DNA of 19,526 nucleotides from Vulcanimicrobiota bacterium (GCA_028287545.1 JAQBPL010000243.1:1-19526); one strand, 5' to 3'. Counted from the first letter of the stretch, positions 1-8,302 are shown. A program made the numbers and translations. Notes: generated by a model from the sequence alone, not told the origin.

Positions 1-48
1 CGCCGGACTCTGAATCCGGTGGGCGTGGTTCGATTCCATGACGGGGAG
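1..48 (+). tRNA. tRNA-Gln (CTG), 3' part
   Basis: The window opens inside this tRNA. The anticodon stem pairs CCGGA (3-7) with TCCGG (15-19) around a seven-base loop whose anticodon at 10-12 is CTG, reading CAG (Gln). The T arm pairs CGTGG with CCATG around TTCGATT, with one G-T wobble. The 3' acceptor strand is ACGGGGA with discriminator G at 48, and no CCA is encoded. The 5' acceptor and D arm lie outside the window. It is only three bases from tRNA-Glu, so the two are probably cotranscribed. Confidence 0.9.
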
Positions 49-51
49 TTT

Positions 52-127
52 GGCCCTATCGTCTAGAGGCCTAGGACGCCGCCCTCTCACGGCGGTAACA
101 CGGGTTCGAATCCCGTTGGGGCTACCA
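52..127 (+). tRNA. tRNA-Glu (CTC), integration target
   Basis: This is a complete cloverleaf. The acceptor GGCCCTA pairs with TGGGGCT, with a G-T first pair. The anticodon stem CCGCC/GGCGG carries anticodon CTC (Glu), and the T arm is ACGGG/CCCGT with TTCGAAT in the loop. The discriminator is A and CCA is encoded (125-127). The last 23 bases, from the T loop onward, are repeated exactly at 16319-16341. By the usual logic of tRNA-site integration, the 3' end now present was supplied by the element and keeps the tRNA functional, while the former 3' end was displaced to the right. Confidence 0.95.
105..127 (+). repeat. attL core: tRNA-Glu 3' end
   Basis: These 23 bases start at the TTCGAA of the T loop, end in the encoded CCA, and are identical to 16319-16341. 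The two flanks diverge immediately outside (TCGAAA here, GTGAAAA there), which defines the crossover region. Confidence 0.9.
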
Positions 128-130
128 TCG

Positions 131-155
131 AAACCGCGTAACCACGCGGTTTTTT
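131..155 (+). terminator. Rho-independent terminator after tRNA-Glu (element-derived)
   Basis: AACCGCG (132-138) pairs with CGCGGTT (145-151) around a six-base loop and is followed by a T tract. Because it lies just inside attL, it should have arrived with the element and replaced the host terminator, whose counterpart is at 16347-16371. Confidence 0.75.
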
Positions 156-172
156 CTTTGGCGGTGGCCCCG

Positions 173-191
173 CGGTTGCCGTACGGTTGCC
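173..191 (+). repeat. Integrase arm-type site pair, left end
   Basis: CGGTTGCC occurs at 173-180 and again at 184-191, an 11-bp period (about one helical turn), 46 bp inside the att core. The same motif with the same period is found inside the right end at 16181-16199. The arm-site role is inferred from position, spacing and symmetry. Confidence 0.6.
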
Positions 192-350
192 GTCGAGTGC
201 AAAACGCCGATCCCGGCGACCGCGACTCCGCGCTTTTGGGCCACGATCGCCGGCTCCGAGGGAGCCCCTGTCCGGAACGCCCGCTAGCAAGGCCAGGCAA
301 GGCGTGCGTGGAACCCTCGAGGCCCCGGTTTTCTGAAGGGCAGGGCTTTC

Positions 351-677
351 ATGCGATTGACCGGCTTCTCGCGAGCTCTCGTAGTCGCAATCTTTACCGC
401 AGCAAGCGTATCCACGGCTGCGGCGTCTCCCGGCACTTACTATGTTTCTGGCTTTGGGACTAAGTCGTCTCAGAGCAGCAGCGAAGCTTACATGGTGGCC
501 CACGAAACCGCCGTTGCTAACGCCGAGCGGACCTGCAGTCACTACGCCAACACATATCAAGGTGAAGATTCGAGATTGGTCGAGGTTCGCACGACCAACT
601 CTAGCGGCAATTGGTTCGGCGATTGGTATTATGCGAACGTCAACATATCTGCAAAGTGCATCGTGACGCGTTCGTAG
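351..677 (+). CDS. Small secreted protein of unknown function
   Basis: This 108-aa protein has a clear Sec signal peptide: Arg at positions 2 and 8, a hydrophobic core at about 9-20, and a likely cut after Ala-Ala-Ala at about 25. The mature part of about 83 residues is rich in Ser, Tyr and Asn and has just two cysteines (62 and 103), which could form one disulfide. I do not recognise a family. It lies between attL and the leftward gene block in the opposite orientation, the usual place for cargo. Its base composition is visibly poorer in GC than its neighbours, suggesting separate acquisition. Ribosome binding is weak (GAAGGGC-like, about 10 bases upstream). The signal peptide argues for a real gene, but there is no homology support. 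Confidence 0.55.
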   Translation: MRLTGFSRALVVAIFTAASVSTAAASPGTYYVSGFGTKSSQSSSEAYMVAHETAVANAERTCSHYANTYQGEDSRLVEVRTTNSSGNWFGDWYYANVNISAKCIVTRS

Positions 678-714
678 TCGGTCGGATGAACAACGACACG
701 CGCGGACACGCGGC

Positions 715-900
715 ATGACGCTGAAGTACACTCCCGCGCTCGCGGCTTTTCTCGATTACCTCGCGGCGCTCGATCGCGAGCAACGCGCACAAGATCGGGC
801 CGCTAAGCGAAGGCGTCGGCGCCAAGCGCGGCCGGTGATCGCCGTGAGACGGTACGTCGATCGCATCGGTCCCGACACGAGCCTACTTCGCGACGGGTAG
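715..900 (+). CDS. Possible small basic protein (weak)
   Basis: This is a 61-aa ORF with an Arg/Lys-rich middle (about residues 23-36) after a short amphipathic helix-like start. No convincing ribosome-binding site precedes the ATG. Its last 18 bases overlap the convergent end of the giant gene. It follows the secreted-protein gene on the same strand by 37 bases. It could equally be a chance ORF in GC-rich DNA. Confidence 0.25.
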   Translation: MTLKYTPALAAFLDYLAALDREQRAQDRAAKRRRRRQARPVIAVRRYVDRIGPDTSLLRDG

Positions 901-3900
901 CGGGTTGGCGAGCTGCTCGCGCTCTGCCGCTTCGATCCGCTGAAGGGTCGCGCGAAGCTGGGCCTCGCGCGCTGCGTTCCCGGCCGCATGGGCCTGGTCG
1001 ATTCCGGCGCGCGTCGCCTTCAGCATCGGAGCGAAGTACGTCCGAATCGCCTTGTGCTGATCGCGCAGCGCCTTGGGCATGGCCCCGTACGCGAACCCGC
1101 CCGTGAGGTAGGTTCCCGCGACCCCGAGCGGATCGTCGGGGAGACGCTGCGCCACGCCGAGCGGCGCCGCCATCTTGGCGCCGATCTTCCCAGCGATGCC
1201 TAGTGCCTGCTGCCAAGCCGTCGAGTGCGGGTCGGTGTAGAACGTGTTGTAGGGCGCGAGATGCGTGCGCCCGCCGCCCTGAATGGATTGATACGCGTCA
1301 AGCAGGACGGAAAGCGGGAGGCTCGCGTGGCCGCCGATGTAGTTGCCGGGCGCGGCAGCATCCTCGCGAGCATTCTGCGCCCACGCTGGGTCGCCGCGGA
1401 GGCCGCTCAGAACGTCGAACGGCACGCGCACGGCCTCCGCGACATTCTCCAGCACGCGCTGCGGCGCGGCCACGGTAATACGCCGGAACGAGCCATCCTT
1501 GCGGTGGCCGAACGTGCCGGTGAACGGCCGAGAGGGATCATCGAACCCCTGCGCCTCGTTGTTGACCTGGATCGCGCGCACGGGAGCTGACCACCATTTC
1601 GGATCGATCATTCCTTGCTTCACCCAGAACGGGATGACCGTTTTCATCCAGGGCAGGAAATAGAACAACCGGTCGAGGTTCCACGCCATCTCACGCGCCG
1701 AAATGTCGCCGTATTTTCCGAACGTGTTTCGAATCTCGATCGCCGCTTCGCCATCGCTCATCCCTTGAGCGGTCAGCCGTTCGCCCAAGTCCATCGCGTA
1801 CCCACGCTCAACCTGGTGGAACAGCCATTCGTTCATCGGCTGATAGCCGAGATTCATGCCGCCGACGAGCGGCACGCGCACGCCGGGCTTCGCTGGGACC
1901 GCCGGCTCCCCGCCGATGCTCACCTTAGTCGTGCCGAGCGGCGACGTGAATGCCTCTTCGCGCGGGGCCGTACCGGGAATCTCTGCGCGTGCGCCGATGC
2001 GCTCGGGGATCTGGAACCCGCGCTCGGCGCGAATCCCGGCCGCGGCCAATGGCTTCACCGCGCGACCGATCGGCCCCAACGTGTCACCAGTGTTTCGCGT
2101 GAGTTTCTTCGCGATCTCGCCCGCGAGCTCGTTCGTCTCCGTGGTCGCGAAATGCGCGCCACCCTCACCGAGCGCGCCGCCCATCGTGCGCTGCGCGTAC
2201 TCGTTGATCCACCCCGCCTTGAGCGCGCGCGCCTCCAACTCCGGGGAGAACTTCGCTTTCCCCGCGAGAATCTGCGCCATGCGCCCGACGTCGCCGCCTG
2301 TTGCGAGAAACGCCATGCCCTCGTTGTTGATCGCGTGAACCTGCGGCGTCAGCACGATCATCGCACGCGCGAACCGGTTCAGCGTCTGCATCGTGTTCCA
2401 GAACAGTTTCGCGTCCTCGGTTTCGCGTGGCGTCAGCCGTTGCGAGCCCCTGTCGAACTCGGCGAACGATTTGTCGAGGACCTTGTACTTACCGGACGGT
2501 GAAGCGAGGCCGACGTCCGTCTCGCGCTCGTACGCCGGTTTGCCTTGGAGATTCTTGGGCGCTTCGTTCCCGAACGACGGGACCTGCATCGCGTCTTTCT
2601 CGACTGACTGTTTGACCTCGGCGTACAACTCACGCGCGTACTGATCGCGCGCCGCCTTGAACGCCGCGGCGGCTTCGCCTTGGGCGCGCACCTGCTCGGC
2701 CTTCTGGCGTAGCGCTTCGAGCCGAACGCGCTGCTTCCGATCCAGCGCGCCGATCCGTTCGAGCGCCGCCGGTTCGCCGTTCTGGACGTTTCCGAGCCGA
2801 CCCGCCGCGCGATCGATTCCCGCACCGGCCACGTCGACCGTCTTGCCCATCTGCGCGGCCGCAGACGCGAGCGGACGAGACGCCTGGCCCGCGGCACTCG
2901 CGGCGCCCTGCGCCATCTTCACGCGCCCGCGAGCGGCCTTCAGCGCCGCGCGCAACTCGACAGCCGCGTCAGCCCCGCGTCCCGAGAACTGCGTGAGCGC
3001 GTCCGCCATGACGCGATCGTGTGCGTCCGCCATGAAGTCAGCGGGCTTCGGCGGACGCGGGTTCGCGTTGAAGAAGTCCCGCACTTCGCTGTCCGTGATT
3101 TCAGGATGCGTCTTCCGCACGATCGCGGTGATTTGGTCGATGTTCCCCGGCGCGCGGCCCTGCGCGCTGATCGGCGGGACGATGCCGCGCGTGGGCGTGA
3201 GCAGAGCCTTGGGCGTCTCGATGAACTCGCCGGCAACCGTCCACCGCTTCTTCGTGGCATCCCAAACCAGGTCAGGCTTGATCTTCCCACCGACTTGCGA
3301 GAGCGCGTCCCAGAACGGCTGCTGCGCGGCGGCTTCCGCTTCGTGCATCGCCCCGGCCTCGCCGCGCACGCCACGGAGCCGCTGCATATCCTCGAGGATG
3401 CCGCGCGCCGCCTCGCGCTCACTGACCACGGTGCTCGAGAGCGCGTCCCGCACCGTCTTGTTCTCGCGCAGCGCGTTGCCGAGCACGTCGTTGCCCAGAA
3501 GGAGCGACTGCTTCGCCTTGTCGAGCCCAGCGCTGATCCTGGCGATTTCGAGCGCGCGCGCGGTGGAGGAGCGCTGGACGTCGGCGCCGACCCGTCCGGC
3601 CGTGTTGGCGATCGTGCGCGACGCCTGTCCGGCCTCGGCCTTGCGCGCATCGAACGGAGCCATGTTGCGTTCGATCACGGCGCGGGTCCCCAGTTGACGC
3701 GGGTCCACGCCGCGCTCCTGCGCGATACGAAGCACGTTGGGGTCTTGCCGCGCCTTGGCGGTAGCCTTCAGGCCGACAGCCGAGTTGATGTATCGCTGGA
3801 GCTCCTTCGCGCCTTCTTCACCGCGGCCGAGCGGAATATCCGGCCCGGTGCGTCCGCCGGGCTTCACCCACGCCGGATCCATGCGCGCGTAGATCGGTTC

Positions 3901-5364
3901 GGGTTCCGTCGCTCCCGGTGGAATCCACCAGCGTTGTTCGCCTGTCTTCGGGTCGAGCGACGGGATTTGTTCTCGCGCGAGGTTTGTCTCCTCGTTCGCG
4001 AGCGCTCGCGCGCTCTCCATGCGATGCTCCTGGTATTGGTGCATCGGGTCGTACTCTGGATGCAGCGCCGCTTCGACCTCGGGATCGAGGATAGTGTCGT
4101 GCAGCGCGTGGCCGGGCTTCGTCAGGCCCGCAGAACGCGCACTGCGACGACGCGACGACGCGCGGACTGCGGCGACCGCGGCGGCTTCGCCTTGCTCGAG
4201 CGCGATCTTCTCTATCACGGGGTCCTGGAACACGGGGCGCTTGCCGAACGGACGCATCGGGAAGTAGATGCCGGTCGCTTTCTGCTCGCCTTTCTCGACC
4301 GACTTGAGCCCGCGCGCATCGAGCAGCACGTCGTCTTGCATGAGGGTCTGCCGCATATCCGCAGCGCGCTCTTGCAACGACGGACCCTTCGCGGGGTCAG
4401 GAACAGCCTGGCTTCGCGCGTGCATCTGGGCGCCGGCCGAATCGCGATACGCGAGCTTCTGGACTTCGATTTTCTGCTCGCGAGTGAGGCCGAACCCGAT
4501 GCGGCGCGTATCGGTCGCGATCTGCGCTTTCGCGCTTTCCGGCGCGGAGCGTGCTGTGATTCCGCCTGCGACGAACGGCGTGCCGCCACGCTCGCGAAGC
4601 GGCGCGTAGCTCGAGAAGAACGAGCGCCCAGCGGCGCCGATGGGACCGAGCGCATAGCTCGCGGCGCCAGCGGCCTTCCCGACAACCTTCTTCGCTACGC
4701 CCTCCACGGCGTTCACCGCGCGCCCGAGCGGCTTCGTGGTCAGGCCCTCGACGATGTTCGCCGTATCGTCTACGAAAGGAACAGCGCGCCGCGCGATGCC
4801 CACGCCCTTGCCCACGAGCCCGAGGCCCTTTCCGACGACGATGTTTGCCGGGTTCTCCCACTGCTCCCCGAACTCGCCGGCCGCCTGAAGCCACGCGGGA
4901 GGGAGCGGCTTGCCGGGGTGATGCCGTAGCGTCGATGCCGTGCCGAAGGCGTCGAAGTAGTCAGTCACCGCCGCGGGACCTTTCGTACGCAACAACTCGA
5001 CGGCGTGCTTCAGCGCATGCTTGTCGGGAACGTACCCGTCCGCGCGCTGCTCCGCTTGGAATCGCTCACGGCCCCACGGAATCGCCGCGTTCAGATCGTC
5101 CACCGCTGCAGCCCCGAATGCAGGCACCGCCGCGAGCGTGTCGGCGATTTGTCGCAACGGGTTCTCGCGTTTCGGCTTGCCGTCGAGTCCGACCGCGAGC
5201 TCGATCTTGGTAGAATGCGTCGCGCCGCCAGCGACGATGCGGTCAGCCAGCGAGCGATGACCGGCAGCGGGGGGCGGCGTTGCAAGGCGATCTGCCAGCG
5301 AGCGCGTCGGCGGCACCGCGGCCTGCGACGCCGAACCGGCGAGGATTTCGTCGGCGAGCGACAT
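883..5364 (-). CDS. Giant (1493 aa) phage ejection/polyvalent-type protein
   Basis: This is the largest gene of the element. The N-terminus carries three copies of a SLAD motif (residues 2-10, 22-30, 38-46) separated by Ala/Pro-rich spacers. Long Ala/Arg/Glu/Gln-rich, mostly helical stretches follow (about 550-950). Near 1000-1015 is LTPQVHAINNEG and near 1225-1255 an aromatic segment, DRLFYFLPWMKTVIPFWVKQ. Both resemble a conserved module I recall from very large phage internal-virion and polyvalent proteins, where an aromatic FP-(Y/F)-x-W-x-K segment follows helices. From that I infer a DNA-ejection or co-injected virion protein. It starts three bases after the stop of the 420-aa gene, so the two are cotranscribed and probably coupled. 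I see no clear transglycosylase or protease motif. The family placement is tentative. Confidence 0.75.
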   Translation of the reverse strand: MSLADEILAGSASQAAVPPTRSLADRLATPPPAAGHRSLADRIVAGGATHSTKIELAVGLDGKPKRENPLRQIADTLAAVPAFGAAAVDDLNAAIPWGRERFQAEQRADGYVPDKHALKHAVELLRTKGPAAVTDYFDAFGTASTLRHHPGKPLPPAWLQAAGEFGEQWENPANIVVGKGLGLVGKGVGIARRAVPFVDDTANIVEGLTTKPLGRAVNAVEGVAKKVVGKAAGAASYALGPIGAAGRSFFSSYAPLRERGGTPFVAGGITARSAPESAKAQIATDTRRIGFGLTREQKIEVQKLAYRDSAGAQMHARSQAVPDPAKGPSLQERAADMRQTLMQDDVLLDARGLKSVEKGEQKATGIYFPMRPFGKRPVFQDPVIEKIALEQGEAAAVAAVRASSRRRSARSAGLTKPGHALHDTILDPEVEAALHPEYDPMHQYQEHRMESARALANEETNLAREQIPSLDPKTGEQRWWIPPGATEPEPIYARMDPAWVKPGGRTGPDIPLGRGEEGAKELQRYINSAVGLKATAKARQDPNVLRIAQERGVDPRQLGTRAVIERNMAPFDARKAEAGQASRTIANTAGRVGADVQRSSTARALEIARISAGLDKAKQSLLLGNDVLGNALRENKTVRDALSSTVVSEREAARGILEDMQRLRGVRGEAGAMHEAEAAAQQPFWDALSQVGGKIKPDLVWDATKKRWTVAGEFIETPKALLTPTRGIVPPISAQGRAPGNIDQITAIVRKTHPEITDSEVRDFFNANPRPPKPADFMADAHDRVMADALTQFSGRGADAAVELRAALKAARGRVKMAQGAASAAGQASRPLASAAAQMGKTVDVAGAGIDRAAGRLGNVQNGEPAALERIGALDRKQRVRLEALRQKAEQVRAQGEAAAAFKAARDQYARELYAEVKQSVEKDAMQVPSFGNEAPKNLQGKPAYERETDVGLASPSGKYKVLDKSFAEFDRGSQRLTPRETEDAKLFWNTMQTLNRFARAMIVLTPQVHAINNEGMAFLATGGDVGRMAQILAGKAKFSPELEARALKAGWINEYAQRTMGGALGEGGAHFATTETNELAGEIAKKLTRNTGDTLGPIGRAVKPLAAAGIRAERGFQIPERIGARAEIPGTAPREEAFTSPLGTTKVSIGGEPAVPAKPGVRVPLVGGMNLGYQPMNEWLFHQVERGYAMDLGERLTAQGMSDGEAAIEIRNTFGKYGDISAREMAWNLDRLFYFLPWMKTVIPFWVKQGMIDPKWWSAPVRAIQVNNEAQGFDDPSRPFTGTFGHRKDGSFRRITVAAPQRVLENVAEAVRVPFDVLSGLRGDPAWAQNAREDAAAPGNYIGGHASLPLSVLLDAYQSIQGGGRTHLAPYNTFYTDPHSTAWQQALGIAGKIGAKMAAPLGVAQRLPDDPLGVAGTYLTGGFAYGAMPKALRDQHKAIRTYFAPMLKATRAGIDQAHAAGNAAREAQLRATLQRIEAAEREQLANPLPVAK

Positions 5365-5367
5365 GCG

Positions 5368-6630
5368 CTATTGCCCCGGCAGCAGGTACGGGCTGATCCC
5401 TTGAATGGCGGGACGACCAGGCACTGGAGGCGGCTGGAGCGGAGTACGCTGAGCGTTCGCGGAGCCGCGCGCAATCGCAGCCTTGAGCGCGAGCTTCTCC
5501 GCCGACGTGAGCAAGTTCGATGCGTCAATGTCGCTGCCCCAGTTGAACGACGGATTCGCCTTGATCTCGGCGGCATACGCGCTCGCGAGGCGAGCGATCT
5601 TGGGAGGCAGGCTTGTCGGCGGTGTTGCGTTCGGCCGGCTTCCCGCGGCGTTATTCTTCGGCGGCACTGGCGCCTTGAGCGTCGACCCGTTCGGCCCCGC
5701 GCCCGGCTGGACGAGGACGGGCTGACCCGTCCGCGGATCGAGCATGGTCGTTGGTGGCGTGGCGCCGGGAAGCATTGGCAGCGGCGCGAGGTTGTAGTTG
5801 ATCGTCGGCGCGGGCGGATACTGCAGCTGCGGCATCTGCGGAGCGGGGGCGTTCGGATCGCGCGTCAACTGCGCCGCGGGCGTCATCTGTTGACGGTAGT
5901 CCGATTGCAGTTGGTTGTACTGATCGACCGCGGCGCGCGTCGCGGCGGCGTAGTCCATGCCCTGAAGGTGGTACGCACCAGCGAGCTGCGCGAGGTTCGT
6001 TCGCAGTACGCCGTTGTACTGCGCGATTTCCGCGCGGCTGTTAATCTGCGCCGTTGCTCGCTGCCACGCTGCTTGATCGTGGCCCGCTGCAATTGCTCGT
6101 GCGCGCGCTGGAAGATCCGCCGTCGCCTTGGCTTGGGCTTTGAGCAGCGTGATGCGTGCATCGTTGACGCCGATGGTCGAGCGCGTCAGGTCGGTACGAG
6201 CGCCAGAGGTGTAGTCGGCGTTCGCCAGCCGTTGCTCGTTGAGGCCGATAGCCGTCGCCTCCGCCTGCGCGGCGTGCACCACTTCCATGTCCCCAGCAGC
6301 GAACGCTGCATCGGCGCGCTTCGAGAGGTAGCCGATCTTGTCGGAGGCGGACATGGTAGCCCAACCATCCGGCCGTTTCAGCCCCTTCTCAAAAGCGCGG
6401 CTCGCCGCGAGTTGCGTGTTCGCGGCTTCCGTCTCAGAGGTGATCTTCGCGGCGTTCGCGTCGGCGAGTTTGCTCTGCCGTTCGTTCTGCTGCCGCTGCA
6501 GTTCTAGCTGCTGCTCTTGCAAGTTGTAATCGCGATCGGCCTGCGACCGTTTGATCGCGTCGAGATTCGCGTCGTGCGAGCCGCGCGCTTGCCCTTCGAG
6601 GCTCCCCAAGATTCCGGCGAGCATTCCCAA
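5368..6630 (-). CDS. Coiled-coil internal-virion-like protein
   Basis: The protein is 420 aa. A short Gly/Leu/Ala-rich hydrophobic N-terminus (residues 1-11) is followed by a strongly coiled-coil stretch rich in Gln, Glu and Arg (about 20-80). Ala-rich helices run to about 240, a Pro-rich low-complexity linker spans about 245-345, and a short C-terminal helical region ends in a Pro-rich tail. This build is typical of phage internal or ejection proteins encoded next to giant virion proteins, but I cannot assign a family. The start chosen is TTG at 6630 because GGAAGGG at 6639-6645 lies eight bases upstream; an in-frame ATG at 6624 is the alternative. It is preceded by a regulatory repeat (6786-6814) and followed three bases later by the giant gene. 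Confidence 0.75.
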   Translation of the reverse strand: MGMLAGILGSLEGQARGSHDANLDAIKRSQADRDYNLQEQQLELQRQQNERQSKLADANAAKITSETEAANTQLAASRAFEKGLKRPDGWATMSASDKIGYLSKRADAAFAAGDMEVVHAAQAEATAIGLNEQRLANADYTSGARTDLTRSTIGVNDARITLLKAQAKATADLPARARAIAAGHDQAAWQRATAQINSRAEIAQYNGVLRTNLAQLAGAYHLQGMDYAAATRAAVDQYNQLQSDYRQQMTPAAQLTRDPNAPAPQMPQLQYPPAPTINYNLAPLPMLPGATPPTTMLDPRTGQPVLVQPGAGPNGSTLKAPVPPKNNAAGSRPNATPPTSLPPKIARLASAYAAEIKANPSFNWGSDIDASNLLTSAEKLALKAAIARGSANAQRTPLQPPPVPGRPAIQGISPYLLPGQ

Positions 6631-6920
6631 GATTTTTACCCTTCCATTCGGCTGCGTCGCCGCGCGAGCGTCCCCGCACGTTTTCGACGCGAACGGGCCG
6701 ACAGCGCGGGCAATCAGTCAGGAAGGTATGACCGCATCGTCCGCGGAGCGCCCCGCACTCTCACGCTACAAGCGCGAACCCGTCTCGATGTGGGGATTTC
6801 CCCAGGGTGCAGGTCAGCCCAGGTACAGGATGCAGGCCGCTTTGAGCGCATCGCTCACGGTCGTCGACAACACGACCGGTTTCTCGGCCACGACGACGGT
6901 CGCGTACTCGCCCTAGCACG
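6631..6920. other. Gene-free 290-bp gap with regulatory repeat
   Basis: This gap lies between the fibre-like gene and the coiled-coil gene. I see no credible ORF. It holds the ribosome-binding site of the downstream gene and copy 1 of the palindromic repeat (6786-6814), so it most likely contains the promoter of the two-gene virion-like block. Confidence 0.5.
6786..6814 (-). promoter_or_regulatory. Palindromic regulatory repeat, copy 1
   Basis: The centre is a perfect inverted repeat, TGGGGA-TT-TCCCCA (6791-6804). The surrounding 29 bp match copy 2 (8365-8393) at 27 positions. Reading leftward, TAGCGT follows 17 bases after the conserved ACATCG; at copy 2 the equivalent element is TATCGT at the same spacing. 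It lies 156 bp upstream of the coiled-coil gene. A shared promoter/operator is inferred; the -35 side does not match a housekeeping consensus. Confidence 0.6.
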
Positions 6921-8138
6921 TCAGCTTCCAATGGCGATGTAGTGGCACCGCACAACTGCGGTGATCGCTACACCAGCGTTTGTGAAGTTGACGCTGATAC
7001 TGCTGGCGCTGATTCGACTAGCGGTGATCGTCGCTTGGGAATTGGGGCCCGTCCCACTTACCAAGTCGAACCCACCGACCGCGACGATGTACGACGTGGC
7101 GCTCGCAAAGATAGCCGCCCCCGCGAGGGTCACGCTGGCTGATCCGGTAGCAGCAGCCGTTAGGGTAACATCGACCGTCCCGCGAACGATGTGCTCCGTG
7201 CCCGCCGTCGCCGCTCCCGCCGCCGTATAGGTTGGCGGGTGCCAGGCGACGGTCGCGCCGTTCGAGGAACCTTGCGACGTGCCGGTACCGGCGGTGAGGC
7301 CGACGAACGTACCGAGGCCGCCAGCTGTCACGCCGCCGAGTACGCCTAGTTTGCCCGTTCCATCTACCGCGAGGTAGTTGTTGACGCCCGCGATCGCGAT
7401 GCCGAACACGGTCTGAGCGACGCCGCTCACGTTGGCGGTGTCGGTTTTGAGGAGCGTTTCTTGGCCCGCCCCGTTCGCCGTTCCCATGAAGAACGCGCCG
7501 GTCGACGCCGCAACGCCCGGCGTTCCCGCGTGGAATTGCGTAGCGGAGACGGTGGACGAGAACGCCCCCGTCGATCCGCTTATCGGCAGGCTTGACGTGA
7601 ACCCGGCCGCGGAGTCGAACGTGGCAAACGTGGTACCTGCCCCGGTGCGGAAAAGAAAACGATTTCCGCTCGCCAGAAAGTTTCCGAACCCGCTCAGGTC
7701 CGCGCCGACGACCATCTGCGTTCCGCTTGTGCTTGGGAGGCTCGTCCCGTTGATCGCCACCGACAAGGTGGAGGTGACGCCAGCCGCCGTGACGCGCCCG
7801 GAGAAGCCGCCGGTCGTGGCGCTTGTCAGCGGCCCGCCCACTACAACGCCAGCCGGGAACGTGTACGCCAACGCTCCGCCGAACGTGGCCGTCGCTGTCG
7901 ACGTCGGGACGATCTGCGAAGCGTAGAAGCCCAGCGGCCCGACGTTGCTGTTGTCGATGGTCGTGAAGCACGCCGCCCACTGATTCGGGTTCGCGTTGAA
8001 CTGCGCGGCTGTCGGGATAACGCCGTTCACAAAGACGTACGCTACATTGCAAGGCGTGGCGCTCGAAGGCTGGGGCTTCGCCACGAGAGCAAGAGCCGTC
8101 AGCGCGAGCGCCGCCGCAACTTTCGAAAGAACCTTCAT
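6921..8138 (-). CDS. Tail-fibre-like protein with a Sec signal peptide
   Basis: The 405-aa protein begins with a textbook signal peptide: Lys at 2 and 6, an Ala/Leu/Val core, and Ser-Ser-Ala/Thr near residue 27. The next stretch (about 33-75: PTAAQFNANPNQW, then a TIDNSN-type segment and ATFGG) resembles the N-terminal region of many phage tail or fibre proteins. The middle is a Gly/Ser/Thr/Ala-rich beta-type repeat region. The end (about 318-405: VTLTAAATGSASVTLAG, then a SYIVAVGGF-type strand) resembles C-terminal domains of receptor-binding fibres. A signal peptide on such a protein is unusual, since virion proteins normally stay in the cytoplasm. Its ATG overlaps the upstream stop (ATGA, 8135-8138), so it is probably translated by coupling. 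Fibre assignment is by pattern, not search. Confidence 0.75.
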   Translation of the reverse strand: MKVLSKVAAALALTALALVAKPQPSSATPCNVAYVFVNGVIPTAAQFNANPNQWAACFTTIDNSNVGPLGFYASQIVPTSTATATFGGALAYTFPAGVVVGGPLTSATTGGFSGRVTAAGVTSTLSVAINGTSLPSTSGTQMVVGADLSGFGNFLASGNRFLFRTGAGTTFATFDSAAGFTSSLPISGSTGAFSSTVSATQFHAGTPGVAASTGAFFMGTANGAGQETLLKTDTANVSGVAQTVFGIAIAGVNNYLAVDGTGKLGVLGGVTAGGLGTFVGLTAGTGTSQGSSNGATVAWHPPTYTAAGAATAGTEHIVRGTVDVTLTAAATGSASVTLAGAAIFASATSYIVAVGGFDLVSGTGPNSQATITASRISASSISVNFTNAGVAITAVVRCHYIAIGS

Positions 8139-8302
8139 CGGGACGGCTCAATCGGCGAGGACCCGATGACGAACGACCCAATCGCCGCGCCAGCCGCAGT
8201 ATCCGCTACGCTGCACGGCGTAGCACTCGCGACCTGCGGACGAGCCGCGAACGCAAGGACAGCGAACGCAACCGCCGCCGCAACTTTCGAGAGAGCTTTC
8301 AC
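8135..8302 (-). CDS. Short exported paralogue of the fibre leader
   Basis: With a GTG start at 8302 this is 55 aa. Its first 34 residues closely parallel the start of the downstream fibre-like protein: (V/M)K-LSKVAAA, then ALAA-RPQ--SATPC(S/N)VA. The two share a duplicated signal peptide and the first mature residues; the rest (about 20 residues) is unrelated and Ser/Gly-rich. An ATG at 8335 would add 11 residues, but the paralogue alignment favours the GTG. Its stop overlaps the fibre start by four bases. It may be a remnant of gene duplication, a small exported partner, or a leader peptide driving translation of the fibre gene. Confidence 0.55.
   Translation of the reverse strand: MKALSKVAAAVAFAVLAFAARPQVASATPCSVADTAAGAAIGSFVIGSSPIEPSR

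Noticed and set aside
2..46. SLAD repeats of the giant protein as encapsulin-type cargo peptides
   Set aside because: Coordinates here are protein residues. The motif does not match known encapsulin-targeting peptides and there is no encapsulin gene nearby, so only the repeat itself is reported.
87..731. 214-codon minus-strand open frame
   Set aside because: It runs through the tRNA-Glu gene, the terminator and the secreted-protein gene on the other strand, with no coding character.
3019..4929. 636-codon plus-strand open frame
   Set aside because: It lies wholly antisense to the giant gene and is Arg/Leu-rich with no domain sense. It is a typical mirror frame in GC-rich DNA.
5005..6507. 500-codon plus-strand open frame
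   Set aside because: Antisense to the coiled-coil gene and the start of the giant gene, with Arg-rich composition and no ribosome-binding site.
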